A stretch of DNA of 64,000 bases from JBJXHC01 sp964538485 (GCA_964538485.1 CAZIHJ010000002.1:1-64000), one strand, 5' to 3'. Numbered from the stretch's first letter, positions 54,048-63,321 are shown. Notes: a model not told the origin generated them from the sequence alone. Made by a program: numbers and translations.

Positions 54048-55331
54048 CTATGGCTCAAACAACTCGTTAAAGACTTTTGCCAGTGAACCGGTGAGACTCA
54101 CTCTGTTGTATTTTTCCACGACGTCCGGTGACGGGCCTTTAAGTTCTTTCCGCTCGAACTGTTGCACGTATCCAAGAATTGCCGCTTTGATCCCGGCAAC
54201 GTCATCAGGATCGACAACCGTCCCTCCCGCCTCAAGGATGGTTGAGCGCATAAATCCGTCCGGCACACAGCCGAGAATGGGTTTGCCTGCCCCGATATAC
54301 TCATACACTTTGCCGGGTGAACCCAGATCGTCACCCGCGACCATCCAGAGGACATCCGAGGAAAGAAGATACCGGATGCACTCGGCGTGCGGAACATAAC
54401 TGACAATGTTCACTACATCCTGCAGGCCAAGCTGTTCAACGAGCTTCAGGTTCTCATCCCGGAAATTGCCGACAAACAGCGCTTCAATGCGTGTCCGGAG
54501 GTCCGGGTGTTCCTGCAAGAGATCATGCAACGCCCGGAGAAAATAATCCGGAACCCTGTCCTCCCAGAAAATTCCAGCATAGGTAATGCGCATCTTGCTG
54601 TTCGCCGGAGACGGTACGCGTCCTTCGGGAAAATCCTCCGGGTCAAACCCCTGCGTGATGATATCAATATCGTGATACGTAAGGAACTGGTAATGATTGA
54701 TCAAAAGCTCCTTCACACGACGATTGGTTGTCACCACATGGCTGCTTGCTTTCAACGCTCTCCGTTCAAGAATTTTGTGCCGCCATTTGTGCAACGGCGT
54801 GGGATAGAACTTAAACGGATTATCGATCCAGGGATCACGATAGTCGAACACGAGGGGCTTGTTGATGCGTTCCTTCAACTCCATTCCAATAAGGAATGAC
54901 GTGAAGGGAGGCGCCGTGCAGAAGATCAGATCGAAAGGCGTCTCCCGATGCAGAGCAACGGCCTTTTCCAGGGCGGCTTTTTTCCAGCCGATCTTGTTAT
55001 CGGGAATAAAGAACGTGTCGCTGATCCGGCTCAACCACTTCCTTGTACGTTCTCCCGGCAGTTTTACCGTTTCCTTCTTCGCAAGGAATCTTCCCGGTCC
55101 GGCGGCAGGAGTTCGAACGACCTTCACATCACGCGAGTCAAGCTCCGCAAGCAACGTGTCATCCTGCGCGTAATATCCCACCGCATCCACCGTGAGCACC
55201 GTGGGCTGCCATCCGAATTGCGGGAGGTACTTGACAAACTTCAACGTTCGCTGGACACCGCTCAGGCCCATCGGCGGGAAGTAATACGCGATCACCAGAA
55301 CCCTCAGGGGTCCGTCATGTTCTTGTTTCAT
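54048..55331 (-). CDS. Family 4-like glycosyltransferase (GT-B fold)
   Basis: 427 residues. N-terminal Rossmann part with VIAYYFPPMGLSGVQRTLKF, a middle region FDYRDPWIDNPF, and a C-terminal donor-binding part with ITYAGIFWEDR and the E-x7-E-like SPGKVYEYIGAGKPILGCV. This layout is typical of GT4-related enzymes of capsule, O-antigen or other surface-glycan synthesis. Acceptor and donor cannot be read. The nearby NDP-sugar epimerase in the same orientation fits a glycan role. Confidence 0.87.
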   Translation of the reverse strand: MKQEHDGPLRVLVIAYYFPPMGLSGVQRTLKFVKYLPQFGWQPTVLTVDAVGYYAQDDTLLAELDSRDVKVVRTPAAGPGRFLAKKETVKLPGERTRKWLSRISDTFFIPDNKIGWKKAALEKAVALHRETPFDLIFCTAPPFTSFLIGMELKERINKPLVFDYRDPWIDNPFKFYPTPLHKWRHKILERRALKASSHVVTTNRRVKELLINHYQFLTYHDIDIITQGFDPEDFPEGRVPSPANSKMRITYAGIFWEDRVPDYFLRALHDLLQEHPDLRTRIEALFVGNFRDENLKLVEQLGLQDVVNIVSYVPHAECIRYLLSSDVLWMVAGDDLGSPGKVYEYIGAGKPILGCVPDGFMRSTILEAGGTVVDPDDVAGIKAAILGYVQQFERKELKGPSPDVVEKYNRVSLTGSLAKVFNELFEP

Positions 55332-55332
55332 T

Positions 55333-56403
55333 CTATATCACTATCAGTTCTTTGGGAGCAGTATTCAGCACATGACATCCCGTAGGAGTCAGTACCACGT
55401 CATCCTCGATCCGGACGCCGCCAAATCCATTAATATAGATCCCGGGTTCGATGGTGATGACAGAGCCCGAGGTCAGGGATTCTTTGCTGAGAAATGAGAC
55501 ACGTGGACGCTCATGAACCCGCAGACCCAGTCCGTGTCCAAGCGAATGCACAAAATATTTCCCGAATCCTGCCGCGACGATTCTATCGCGGGCAATGGCA
55601 TCAAGTTCACGAGCAGGCATTCCGCCATGTGCTTCGGCAATTGCGGCTCGCTGGGCATCCAGCACCACGTTGTAGATACGCCGTTGCCTGGCGTTCACAC
55701 GTCCGACAGCAACGGTGCGTGTGAGGTCCGAGTTATATCCCCGCACAGAACAGCCAAAGTCAAGGGTAACAAGCTCGCCCCGTTTAATGCGTTTGGAGGT
55801 TGCGCGGGCATGGGGAAGGGCCCCGCGTTCACCGCTTGCAACGATACACTCAAACGCGTCGCCATCGGCGCCGTGCATTTTGTGCAGGTAGGAAATCCGC
55901 GCTGCAACGTCTGATTCACTCACACCCGGACGAATAAAAGAAAGTATCTCAGCAAACACCTTGTCCGAGATTCTCACCGCTTCCTTGATAGCTTCAAGCT
56001 CCGATGGGTCTTTGACCAGGGTGAGATTCTCGACAATATCTGCTGTTGCTATCAACCGGACACGCGGCAATTGCTTCCGGAGCGCCAAGTACTGGCTGTA
56101 CGAGACGTACTGTTCCTCAAAACCCACGCGCACACAGCCGTTGAGCAGGCCGGCATTAGCCACTTCATCAACCAATTCTTTTTGGGTGATAATCCGGCGA
56201 ATGCCGTTCACTTCGCTCCGGCTCTGGAGAGAGTATCGTGTGTCCGTAAGGAAGGCCGCCTGACGCCGGCGAATGGCAACGAGGCCATTCGAGCCGGAAA
56301 AATTCGTGAGGTATCTCAGGTTGTGGGGGGATGAGACGAGCAGAGCATCCAGACCCTTTTCGACGAGCGTTGTTCGCACTCGAGCAAGTCGTTGTCGTGT
56401 CAT
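55333..56403 (-). CDS. M24 metallopeptidase (Xaa-Pro aminopeptidase/dipeptidase-like)
   Basis: 356 residues from ATG 56403, the start nearest the guaB stop; a longer frame overlaps guaB by 38 nt. Creatinase-like N-terminal domain, then a pita-bread domain with all metal ligands visible: Asp in TLDFGCSVRGYNSDLTRTV (two Asp), His in HSLGHGLGLRVHE, and Glu in TIEPGIYINGFGGVRIEDD. It removes X from X-Pro peptides. Length and motifs match PepP/PepQ-type enzymes of Gram-positive and FCB bacteria. Confidence 0.93.
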   Translation of the reverse strand: MTRQRLARVRTTLVEKGLDALLVSSPHNLRYLTNFSGSNGLVAIRRRQAAFLTDTRYSLQSRSEVNGIRRIITQKELVDEVANAGLLNGCVRVGFEEQYVSYSQYLALRKQLPRVRLIATADIVENLTLVKDPSELEAIKEAVRISDKVFAEILSFIRPGVSESDVAARISYLHKMHGADGDAFECIVASGERGALPHARATSKRIKRGELVTLDFGCSVRGYNSDLTRTVAVGRVNARQRRIYNVVLDAQRAAIAEAHGGMPARELDAIARDRIVAAGFGKYFVHSLGHGLGLRVHERPRVSFLSKESLTSGSVITIEPGIYINGFGGVRIEDDVVLTPTGCHVLNTAPKELIVI

Positions 56404-56416
56404 CCGGGAAGAGGTC

Positions 56417-57883
56417 TCAGACGTGATAGTTCGGAGCTTCTTTGGTGATTGCAATATCGTGTGGATGACTTTCGCGCAGGCCTGCGTCGGTAATCCTGAC
56501 GAAACGTCCGCGGGCTTTCAATTCGGTAATCGTCCCTGTGCCGCAATATCCCATGGCAGCGCGCAACCCGCCGACCATTTGGTAGACAATGTCGCCGAGA
56601 GCCCCTTTGTACGGAACGCGTCCCTCAATTCCTTCCGGTACAAGTTTCTGAATGTCATCCTCAGCATCCTGAAAATAGCGATCCTTGCTCCCCTGTTTCA
56701 TCGCTTCCAATGATCCCATGCCGCGGTACATCTTGTAGCTTCTTCCCTCATACAGAACTTTCTCGCCCGGGCTCTCATCCACTCCGGCAAACAATCCGCC
56801 GATCATAACAGTATCGGCACCTGCGGCGATGGCTTTTGCAATATCACCGGTCTGTTTGATCCCTCCGTCCGCAATAATGGGAACGCCGCTACGACGGGCT
56901 GCACCTGCACATTCCATAATGGCGGTGACCTGCGGAATGCCAACGCCGGCGACCACACGTGTTGTGCAGATCGATCCCGGCCCAATGCCGACCTTTACTG
57001 CATCCACTCCCGCCCGGATAAGATCACGGGTTCCTTCAGCCGTTGCAACATTCCCGGCGATCATCTCCAGATTGGTAAATTTCTTCCGGAGCGCCTTAAC
57101 TGTTTTCAACACGCCATCGGAATGACCATGCGCAGTATCGACGACGATCAGATCCACACCCCCTTTTACCAGCTCGCTTACGCGGTCGGTGGTATCCGCG
57201 GTGACACCGACTGCAGCCCCGACACGCAAACGACCGTGCTCATCCTTGGATGCGTGGGGATAACGTTTCTTTTTCTGGATGTCCTTGAACGTAATCAGAC
57301 CATTGAGAGCACCATGTTTGTCCACGACGGGCAGCTTTTCAATCTTGTGCTTTTGCAAGATCCGTTCCGCCTGGTCGATTGTTGTGCCAACGGGAGCAGT
57401 GACCAGACGTTCCTTTGTCATTACTTCTGCAACCGCCTGATCTTCATCCGGCTCGAATCGCAGGTCACGGTTCGTGATAATTCCGATCAACCGTCCGGCA
57501 TCATCAACAACCGGGATACCGGAGATCTTGTATTTATTCATCAATGCGAGAACGTCCCGCACACGCTGATTGGCTTTGACGGTAATGGGGTCGAGGATCA
57601 TCCCGCTTTCCGAGCGTTTGACGCGGTCGACCTCCTCCACCTGTCTTGCGATCGTGAGGTTCTTATGGAGAATACCCATGCCCCCTTCACGCGCAAGGGC
57701 AATGGCCATTGCGGACTCAGTGACTGTATCCATGGCCGCACTCAGCAGCGGAATATTCAGGACGATATTGCGGCTGAGCTTTGTTTGAATGTTGACTTCA
57801 CGGGGCAGGACATGCGATTTGGACGGAACAAGGAGGATGTCATCGTACGTAAGGGCTTCGCCGAGAACTTTATTCTTCGCCAA
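56417..57883 (-). CDS. guaB: Inosine-5'-monophosphate dehydrogenase
   Basis: 488 residues: a TIM barrel interrupted by two CBS domains (about 95-205), catalytic Cys306 in GPGSICTTRVVAG, the NAD-site VVDTAHGHS, and a flap ending with RVPYKGALGDIVYQM. It oxidises IMP to XMP, the committed step to GMP. Preceded on the same strand by glutaryl-CoA dehydrogenase (26 nt) and followed by the M24 peptidase. Confidence 0.97.
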   Translation of the reverse strand: MAKNKVLGEALTYDDILLVPSKSHVLPREVNIQTKLSRNIVLNIPLLSAAMDTVTESAMAIALAREGGMGILHKNLTIARQVEEVDRVKRSESGMILDPITVKANQRVRDVLALMNKYKISGIPVVDDAGRLIGIITNRDLRFEPDEDQAVAEVMTKERLVTAPVGTTIDQAERILQKHKIEKLPVVDKHGALNGLITFKDIQKKKRYPHASKDEHGRLRVGAAVGVTADTTDRVSELVKGGVDLIVVDTAHGHSDGVLKTVKALRKKFTNLEMIAGNVATAEGTRDLIRAGVDAVKVGIGPGSICTTRVVAGVGIPQVTAIMECAGAARRSGVPIIADGGIKQTGDIAKAIAAGADTVMIGGLFAGVDESPGEKVLYEGRSYKMYRGMGSLEAMKQGSKDRYFQDAEDDIQKLVPEGIEGRVPYKGALGDIVYQMVGGLRAAMGYCGTGTITELKARGRFVRITDAGLRESHPHDIAITKEAPNYHV

Positions 57884-57909
57884 GAAAATTCAGAGTAGTT
57901 ATGAAGTGA

Positions 57910-59079
57910 TTATGAAAAAGCTTGAATGCCTGTTATGTCCTCGCCAACGATCAACGTATGCATCTCATGAGTTCCTTCGTATGTCAACACAGACTCAAGA
58001 TTCGCGGCATGGCGCATCACCGGGTATTCATCAAGAATGCCGTTTGCGCCGAGGATGGTGCGGGCATCGCGTGCAATTTCCAGGGCATGATACACGTTAT
58101 TCCGTTTTGCCATGGAGACTTGTTGCGGGCGGACATTCCCGGCGTCTTTGAGGCGCCCGAGTTGAAGGCACAACAACTGCGCCTTGGTAATCTCGGTGAC
58201 CATATGAACGAGTTTTGCCTGCGTCAGCTGGAATGCAGCGATCGGCTTATCGAATTGAATGCGCGATTTTGCATAGTTCAACGCGGCATCGTAGCACGCC
58301 ATCGCAGCGCCATTTGCCCCCCATGCAATACCGTAGCGTGCCTGGTTCAGGCACATCAGCGGTCCTTTCAATCCTTCCACTTTCGGAAGACGGTTCTGTT
58401 TGGGAATAAAAACGTCCTGGAAGATCAGCTCGGATGTAACGGAAGCACGGAGGGAATGCTTGCCCTTCATTTCCGGCGCGGAGAATCCCTTCATGCCCTT
58501 CTCTACCAGGAACCCGTTGACAACACCATTGAGTTTGGCCCACACTACTGCCACATCGGCAAGTGTTCCATTGGTAATCCACATCTTCGCCCCATTCAGC
58601 AGATACCCATCAGCTCGTTCCTCCGCACGCGTAATCATCCCTCCGGGATTGGAGCCATAATCCGGTTCCGTCAGGCCGAAACACCCGATGCTCTCGCCCT
58701 TGGCAAGTTTGGGAAGCCAGAAGTCTTTCTGCTCCTCTGAACCAAACGCAAATATTGGATACATGACGAGGGAACTTTGAACCGATGCAAAGCTTCGCAC
58801 ACCACTGTCGCCTCGCTCCAGCTCCTGCATGACCAGGCCATATGCGACATTGTTCATTTCGGCACATCCGTATTTTGCAGGAAGTGTGGATCCGAACAGA
58901 CCAAGTTCGGCCATGTCTTTTACCAGGTTGAGAGGGAAGGTACCAGCGCGGGCGTGTTTTTCAATAATGGGAATAATCCGGTCATCAACGAATTCGCGGA
59001 CCGTTTGTCGCACGAGGATTTCTTCCTGCGACAAAAGGCTATCGATGTTATAGTAGTCCACCCCGGCGAATTTTGGCAT
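57910..59079 (-). CDS. gcdH: Glutaryl-CoA dehydrogenase
   Basis: 389 residues. The acyl-CoA dehydrogenase fold carries glutaryl-CoA-specific blocks: the SGVRSFASVQSSLVMYPI segment with its conserved Arg, IGCFGLTEPDYGSNPGGM, and catalytic Glu368 in LTYEGTHEMHTL. It oxidises and decarboxylates glutaryl-CoA to crotonyl-CoA. With the lysine transaminase at 24354 this suggests a full lysine (or aromatic) degradation route. The 272-bp upstream gap 59080-59351 holds a hairpin but no second gene. Confidence 0.94.
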   Translation of the reverse strand: MPKFAGVDYYNIDSLLSQEEILVRQTVREFVDDRIIPIIEKHARAGTFPLNLVKDMAELGLFGSTLPAKYGCAEMNNVAYGLVMQELERGDSGVRSFASVQSSLVMYPIFAFGSEEQKDFWLPKLAKGESIGCFGLTEPDYGSNPGGMITRAEERADGYLLNGAKMWITNGTLADVAVVWAKLNGVVNGFLVEKGMKGFSAPEMKGKHSLRASVTSELIFQDVFIPKQNRLPKVEGLKGPLMCLNQARYGIAWGANGAAMACYDAALNYAKSRIQFDKPIAAFQLTQAKLVHMVTEITKAQLLCLQLGRLKDAGNVRPQQVSMAKRNNVYHALEIARDARTILGANGILDEYPVMRHAANLESVLTYEGTHEMHTLIVGEDITGIQAFS

Positions 59080-59212
59080 GCGTGTCTCAGAATAGCGTAT
59101 ATGGAGAAGCCCTGTCTACGAAAAGCAACACAGGGCCGGAAAATGAGTTGAATTGCACTAAAAAGAATGAAAAATGTGTTTCAAAGTCAAGGTTGAAGGG
59201 GCCCGACGGAGA

Positions 59213-59247
59213 GAAGCCGGACAAGTTGGTCAGGCCCGTCCGGCTTC
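59213..59247. repeat. 10-bp hairpin in the gap upstream of gcdH
   Basis: GAAGCCGGAC / GTCCGGCTTC with a 15-nt loop and no T tract on either side. It may end the sigma54-activator transcript or sit in the gcdH leader. Confidence 0.5.
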
Positions 59248-59351
59248 ATTGAAGGAGAGATAGAGATGTTACTGGTCAGAGAAGTATACTGACCTCAATC
59301 AAAAAAGTTTCACTTCGGAGAAAGAAATACTTGAACGGAACAACGATGGAA

Positions 59352-60728
59352 TCAGTCGACGACCTTCATGCCGTATCGCTTGATCTTCAGGTAGAGGGTT
59401 TTCTTGCTGATGCCGAGGATATCGGCACTCTTGGTGCGGCTGTAGTTGTACTGTTTCAAGACACGTTCTATATGCAAACGTTCCAAGGTATCAAGTGACA
59501 GGTCGCCGTTTTCCGGAAGAGAGTCAAGTGTGCTCGTTACCTGGGTTCGATCACCCCTATGGAAGTACATGGCAAGATCCGATTCATCCACATATTCTCC
59601 GGATGAGAGAAGTACGGCACCTTCCAGCACATGCTCAAGTTCCCGCACATTTCCGGGCCAGTCATATGACATGAGAAGTTTCAAGGCGTTTGGGGTCAGC
59701 TTCTTGGGTTGCTTGGATTTTGTTTTACGGGTAAGGAAGAACTCCGCGAGAATGGGAATGTCCTCCGTCCGTTCCCTCAGGCTCGGCATGCGCACCGTAA
59801 CCACGTTGAGTCGGTACAACAAATCCTCACGGAACCGACCGGCGGAGACCTCCGCCCGCAGATCCTTGTTCGTCGCAGTCACAACCCGAACATCGACGGT
59901 TAGCAAGTTCGTGCCGCCAACGCGACGGAATTCCCCGGTTTCAAGAAATCTGAGCAGTTTTGGCTGGATCGTCGGACTGATGTCCCCCACCTCGTCAAGA
60001 AACAGTGTGCCTCCGTTTGCAACCTCGACGAGCCCCTGCTTGGCGGTATATGCATTCGTAAATGCACCCTTCTCGTGACCGAACAACTCACTTTCCAGGA
60101 GTGTATCAGGAATCGAAGCGCAATTGACTGCCACAAACGGTCTGTTGTTTCGGGGGCTTCGACGATGGATGAGGTTGGCAATTAACTCCTTGCCGGTACC
60201 ACTTGCACCTTGAATAAGGACGAACGAATCGCTCTCAGCGAAGCGTGTGGCACTCTCGACAAGCTTCAGAAACGAAGGGCTTTGTCCGATGATTTCGAAA
60301 TTGCCGACACGGCGGTTCAATTCACTCTTCATGAGCTTATTATCAATGAAGAGTTGTTTGCGCTCTATTGCACGGTGAATCGTATTGAACAGTTCGTCGA
60401 TGTCGTACGGCTTGGCCAGAAAATCATATGCGCCAAGTTTAATGGTTTGAATGGCTGTCTTGACATCGGCGTAATTGGTCAGGATAATGACCTGGGTGGT
60501 CGGTGAATATTCTTGAACAAACTTCAGTACTTCAATGCCGGTGACCCGGGGCATCCGGATATCAAGCAGGATTACATCATATACTTTGGCTTGAATCTGG
60601 TTGATGGCCTGGCCGCCATCCGAAGCAGTATTCACTGCAAATTCTTCGGACTCGGCAAGCTCGGTCTCAAGCAAGGTCCGAAGTGACTCTTCATCATCAA
60701 CAATCAGGATCTGGTATTTCTTCGCCAT
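59352..60728 (-). CDS. Sigma54-dependent response regulator with variant GAFTNA loop
   Basis: 458 residues from ATG 60728 (MAKKYQILIVDDEESL); a longer frame from 60791 overlaps the upstream gene. Receiver domain with Asp56 (VILLDIRMP), AAA+ domain with Walker A GASGTGKE (174-181) and Walker B TLFLDEVGDI (241-250), and a C-terminal Fis-type HTH (SRTKSADILGISKKTLYL). The sigma54-contact loop reads GAFTNA (221-226) where GAFTGA is the rule. Substitution at this glycine is known to alter coupling in NorR. Together with the single-domain receiver upstream it forms a - strand signalling pair. Confidence 0.92.
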   Translation of the reverse strand: MAKKYQILIVDDEESLRTLLETELAESEEFAVNTASDGGQAINQIQAKVYDVILLDIRMPRVTGIEVLKFVQEYSPTTQVIILTNYADVKTAIQTIKLGAYDFLAKPYDIDELFNTIHRAIERKQLFIDNKLMKSELNRRVGNFEIIGQSPSFLKLVESATRFAESDSFVLIQGASGTGKELIANLIHRRSPRNNRPFVAVNCASIPDTLLESELFGHEKGAFTNAYTAKQGLVEVANGGTLFLDEVGDISPTIQPKLLRFLETGEFRRVGGTNLLTVDVRVVTATNKDLRAEVSAGRFREDLLYRLNVVTVRMPSLRERTEDIPILAEFFLTRKTKSKQPKKLTPNALKLLMSYDWPGNVRELEHVLEGAVLLSSGEYVDESDLAMYFHRGDRTQVTSTLDSLPENGDLSLDTLERLHIERVLKQYNYSRTKSADILGISKKTLYLKIKRYGMKVVD

Positions 60729-60783
60729 CTTCAGTCCCTGAGCTCTTTCTTCTGTGGCGACCATTTCGCCAGGTTGAGCAACT

Positions 60784-61152
60784 CTACTCACTCAGTACTC
60801 GCTCAATTGTGGTCAGAAGGTCCACGAGGTCATATGGTTTGCTCACAAAATCTTCGGCACCAAGTTTCTTTGACTCGATCGCGTTTTTCAAGTCTGCAAA
60901 ACCGGTCAGCATGATGACTTTCGTCGTGGGATGTTTGTCCTTGATAAATTTCAGCACTTCGAAGCCGTTCATTCGCGGCATTTTGATATCCAACAGCACA
61001 AGGTCAAACGCTTTCTTCTGCAATTCGTTGATTGCTTCATCTCCGTCGCCGGCCGCCGCTACCTCATATCCTTCGCTGACCAGTTCACTGCTAAGCACTG
61101 TTCGTAATGCGTCCTCGTCATCAACAACCAGTATCTTACGTTTGTCAGTCAT
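60784..61152 (-). CDS. Single-domain receiver (CheY-like) protein
   Basis: 122 residues, one receiver domain with acidic pair in LVVDDEDA, phospho-Asp in LVLLDIKMPRMNG, Thr in MLTGFADLK and Lys in VSKPYDLV. No output domain, so it either shuttles phosphate or binds a partner. It begins 234 bp from the divergent receiver-phosphotransfer gene and lies just upstream of the sigma54 activator, whose receiver it resembles (DIxMPRxxGxEVLKF). Confidence 0.93.
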   Translation of the reverse strand: MTDKRKILVVDDEDALRTVLSSELVSEGYEVAAAGDGDEAINELQKKAFDLVLLDIKMPRMNGFEVLKFIKDKHPTTKVIMLTGFADLKNAIESKKLGAEDFVSKPYDLVDLLTTIERVLSE

Positions 61153-61329
61153 CAGGTTACTCCGGTCAATGAAAAATCCGTCTGATTTTGACGCTCGGTA
61201 AAAAAACTCAAGCCGATACGTTTTTTCCTATTTTTCCCAGAACGGTACGATAATAGCGAAACAAATGCATAAAATCAACCCAATTCACAATTTTGAAGCA
61301 CTCTCTTTGAGTATTGGCTCCAAACATGT

Positions 61330-61358
61330 TTGCAAGTGTCTTGCGCTTATGGTATAAT
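61330..61358 (+). promoter_or_regulatory. Near-consensus sigma70-type promoter for the receiver-phosphotransfer gene
   Basis: TTGCAA at 61330-61335, a 17-nt spacer, then a perfect TATAAT at 61353-61358. The expected start is about 20 nt before the ATG at 61387. Confidence 0.7.
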
Positions 61359-61386
61359 GCGGCACAGCATACGGCAAGGAAACGAT

Positions 61387-62043
61387 ATGGAATCGCCCGA
61401 ACTCATTACTCTCCTCATAGTTGACGATGATACAAGTTACATGTCAATCGCTCAGCATCTCCTTTCAAAGTACCAAGGCAAGAAATTCGAGGTTGTCTGG
61501 AAACAGGACGGAAAATCAGCTATTTCCGAGCTGGAAAAGAACACTGGCATTGATCTCGTCCTGCTTGACTACTACCTTCCTGAGATTAATGGGCTTGAAG
61601 TCACCAAAATGATCAGGGAGAAGCAAATCAACATTCCCATCATCTTTCTTACTTCAAATCGTGACTTCCGGCTGGCGATTGAAGCGATGAAATACGGCGT
61701 TGAGGACTATATGGTGAAGGACGAAGCGGTCGATTCGGTGCTTCCACGCACTATTGTCAATATTCTTGAGCGCGTGCACCTTAAAAAGAGAATAGCTGAG
61801 CAACAGAAAGCAGACTTGATTGCCCAGAAGCGTACCGAGGCAATAAAGGAGCTTGTTGTGACAGTATGCCATGAGTTTAATAATCCCCTGGCAGCCATGA
61901 AAATCAGCGCAGATATTATGGCGCGTCAAAGTCTTCCAAGCGACGAAAAGCATCTTGTTCAGGAACTCGATAAGAACATCGCGCTTATCGAGAAGGAGAT
62001 TTCCAAACTCAGAGACATCAACTTTGAGAAGATCGAGTTCTGA
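61387..62043 (+). CDS. Response regulator receiver fused to a histidine-phosphotransfer (HisKA-like) domain without ATPase domain
   Basis: 218 residues from ATG 61387 (MESPELITLLIVDDDTS; AAGGA upstream). Residues 1-125 are a receiver with acidic residues 13-15, phospho-acceptor Asp61 (LVLLDYYLPEING), Thr89 and Lys111. A coiled linker (about 128-155) leads to a dimerisation/phosphotransfer helix pair with an H-box, His162 in VCHEFNNPLAAMKIS, and a second helix ending SKLRDINFEKIEF at the stop. The HATPase domain that normally follows is absent: only about 170 bp and a terminator separate it from the next gene. It cannot be a complete kinase. It may relay phosphate, like Spo0B or ChpT, or act as a dimerising regulator. 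Confidence 0.9.
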   Translation: MESPELITLLIVDDDTSYMSIAQHLLSKYQGKKFEVVWKQDGKSAISELEKNTGIDLVLLDYYLPEINGLEVTKMIREKQINIPIIFLTSNRDFRLAIEAMKYGVEDYMVKDEAVDSVLPRTIVNILERVHLKKRIAEQQKADLIAQKRTEAIKELVVTVCHEFNNPLAAMKISADIMARQSLPSDEKHLVQELDKNIALIEKEISKLRDINFEKIEF

Positions 62044-62160
62044 GCTTGCATATCAAACGCTGAGTTTCTATATTTATTGTCACAGAGTTTGATAGGGCGC
62101 CATACTCATGCAACTACCCGGCAACGAAGAAATATATTATCCCGGCAATTTCAAACAGAC

Positions 62161-62196
62161 AAAAAGTGTCCCGCCAACAAGCGGGACACTTTTTTT
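62161..62196. terminator. Strong, potentially bidirectional terminator
   Basis: A 13-bp perfect stem (AAAAGTGTCCCGC at 62162-62174 with 62181-62193), 6-nt loop, T run on the + strand to 62196 and A run at the left for the other strand. It ends the signalling gene's transcript. Confidence 0.93.
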
Positions 62197-62214
62197 GTGT
62201 GAGCGTGCCACTCC

Positions 62215-63321
62215 ATGATCGTAGAACATGTGAGCCGTTTTTTTGATGAGTGGGCGCCAAAAGCAATTGCATGGGAAAAAGATAATGTGGGCTTGCAGGT
62301 GGGGAAGTTGTCCGACAGGGTGCGTGGTGTTGTTGTAGCGCTTGATGCCACCGAACCTGTGATACACGAAGCGCGCAAGAAAAAGGCAACGCTTCTTGTT
62401 ACTCACCATCCGCTGCTCTTTACACCGGCTCGCAGCGTGACAAATGAAACTGCCGTCGGTCGCTGCATCAACGCTCTGGTGCAGGCGGGCATCACTCTCT
62501 ACAGTGCCCACACCAATATTGATTTTACACGTGGAGGGACCAGTTTTGCGCTGGCGGATGTGCTGGGATTGCGCGATGCTGACTTTTTGTTGCAATCATA
62601 TCGTGTGTCCCACAAGGTGGTCACTTTCCTTCCCGCCGCGCACGCCGACCGTGTTGCTGCCGCCATGTCAGAAGCCGGCGCCGGAAGAATTGGAAATTAT
62701 GACGAGTGCTCTTTCCGTACAGAGGGAACAGGGACGTTTACGGGCAACACGTTCTCTTCTCCCACTATTGGCAAGCGGGGCGTGCGAACGAATGTCCCCG
62801 AGACACGATTGGAAATGGTCGCACCTTCCTGGAAGGTTCGGGACGTTGTTGAAGCCCTACGGAAGACACACCCCTATGAGGAGGCTGCATACGACGTCTA
62901 CCCTCTTACAAACATCAGCGGTGAATACGGCATGGGAGTAATTGGTGAGCTTGAAAAGCCAGTCCGGTTGGAGTTACTCCTCACACGCATTAAGAGCGCT
63001 CTCGGAGTGAAGTCACTGCGGTGGGCGGGCCCCCACCGGGGCCTTGTACAACGTGTAGCTGTCTGCGGTGGTAGTGGTAGTGATCTGTTGGATGAGGCCG
63101 TCAGGAAAAAAGCTGATGTCTTCATTACGGCCGACGTCAAGTATCATACGTTTCATGAGGCGGCAGGAAAAATTGTGCTGATCGATGCCGGACATTTCGA
63201 GACAGAGTTCCCGGTAGTCCGGGCGATGGCAGTCCGGTTGCGGCATCTGGTCTGGAGAGCAAAAGAGAAGATTCCCGTGCATATTGTTCGTGTATCGACA
63301 AATCCCGTAGTGTATTTCTAG
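62215..63321 (+). CDS. NIF3/YbgI-family dinuclear metal protein
   Basis: 368 residues, the long form with an inserted PII/CutA-like domain (about 130-230, AHADRVAAAMSEAGAGRIGNY). Metal-ligand motifs: VTHHPLLF (two His), SAHTNIDF (His and Asp region), and the C-terminal ITADVKYHTFHEA and IDAGHFETEFP. Family members form toroidal hexamers. The biochemical role is unsettled (proposed type 2 GTP cyclohydrolase). ATG 62215 lies just after the terminator, and a zinc-ribbon gene follows after 19 nt, a pairing that is frequent in bacteria (family knowledge). Confidence 0.93.
   Translation: MIVEHVSRFFDEWAPKAIAWEKDNVGLQVGKLSDRVRGVVVALDATEPVIHEARKKKATLLVTHHPLLFTPARSVTNETAVGRCINALVQAGITLYSAHTNIDFTRGGTSFALADVLGLRDADFLLQSYRVSHKVVTFLPAAHADRVAAAMSEAGAGRIGNYDECSFRTEGTGTFTGNTFSSPTIGKRGVRTNVPETRLEMVAPSWKVRDVVEALRKTHPYEEAAYDVYPLTNISGEYGMGVIGELEKPVRLELLLTRIKSALGVKSLRWAGPHRGLVQRVAVCGGSGSDLLDEAVRKKADVFITADVKYHTFHEAAGKIVLIDAGHFETEFPVVRAMAVRLRHLVWRAKEKIPVHIVRVSTNPVVYF

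Noticed and set aside
59266..59292. Eight-codon frame with GGAG upstream, a possible leader peptide
   Set aside because: It is on the + strand while both flanking genes are on the - strand; no regulated gene follows it.
62108..62218. 36-codon frame starting at ATG 62108
   Set aside because: It reads straight through a strong terminator hairpin into the next gene's start region.
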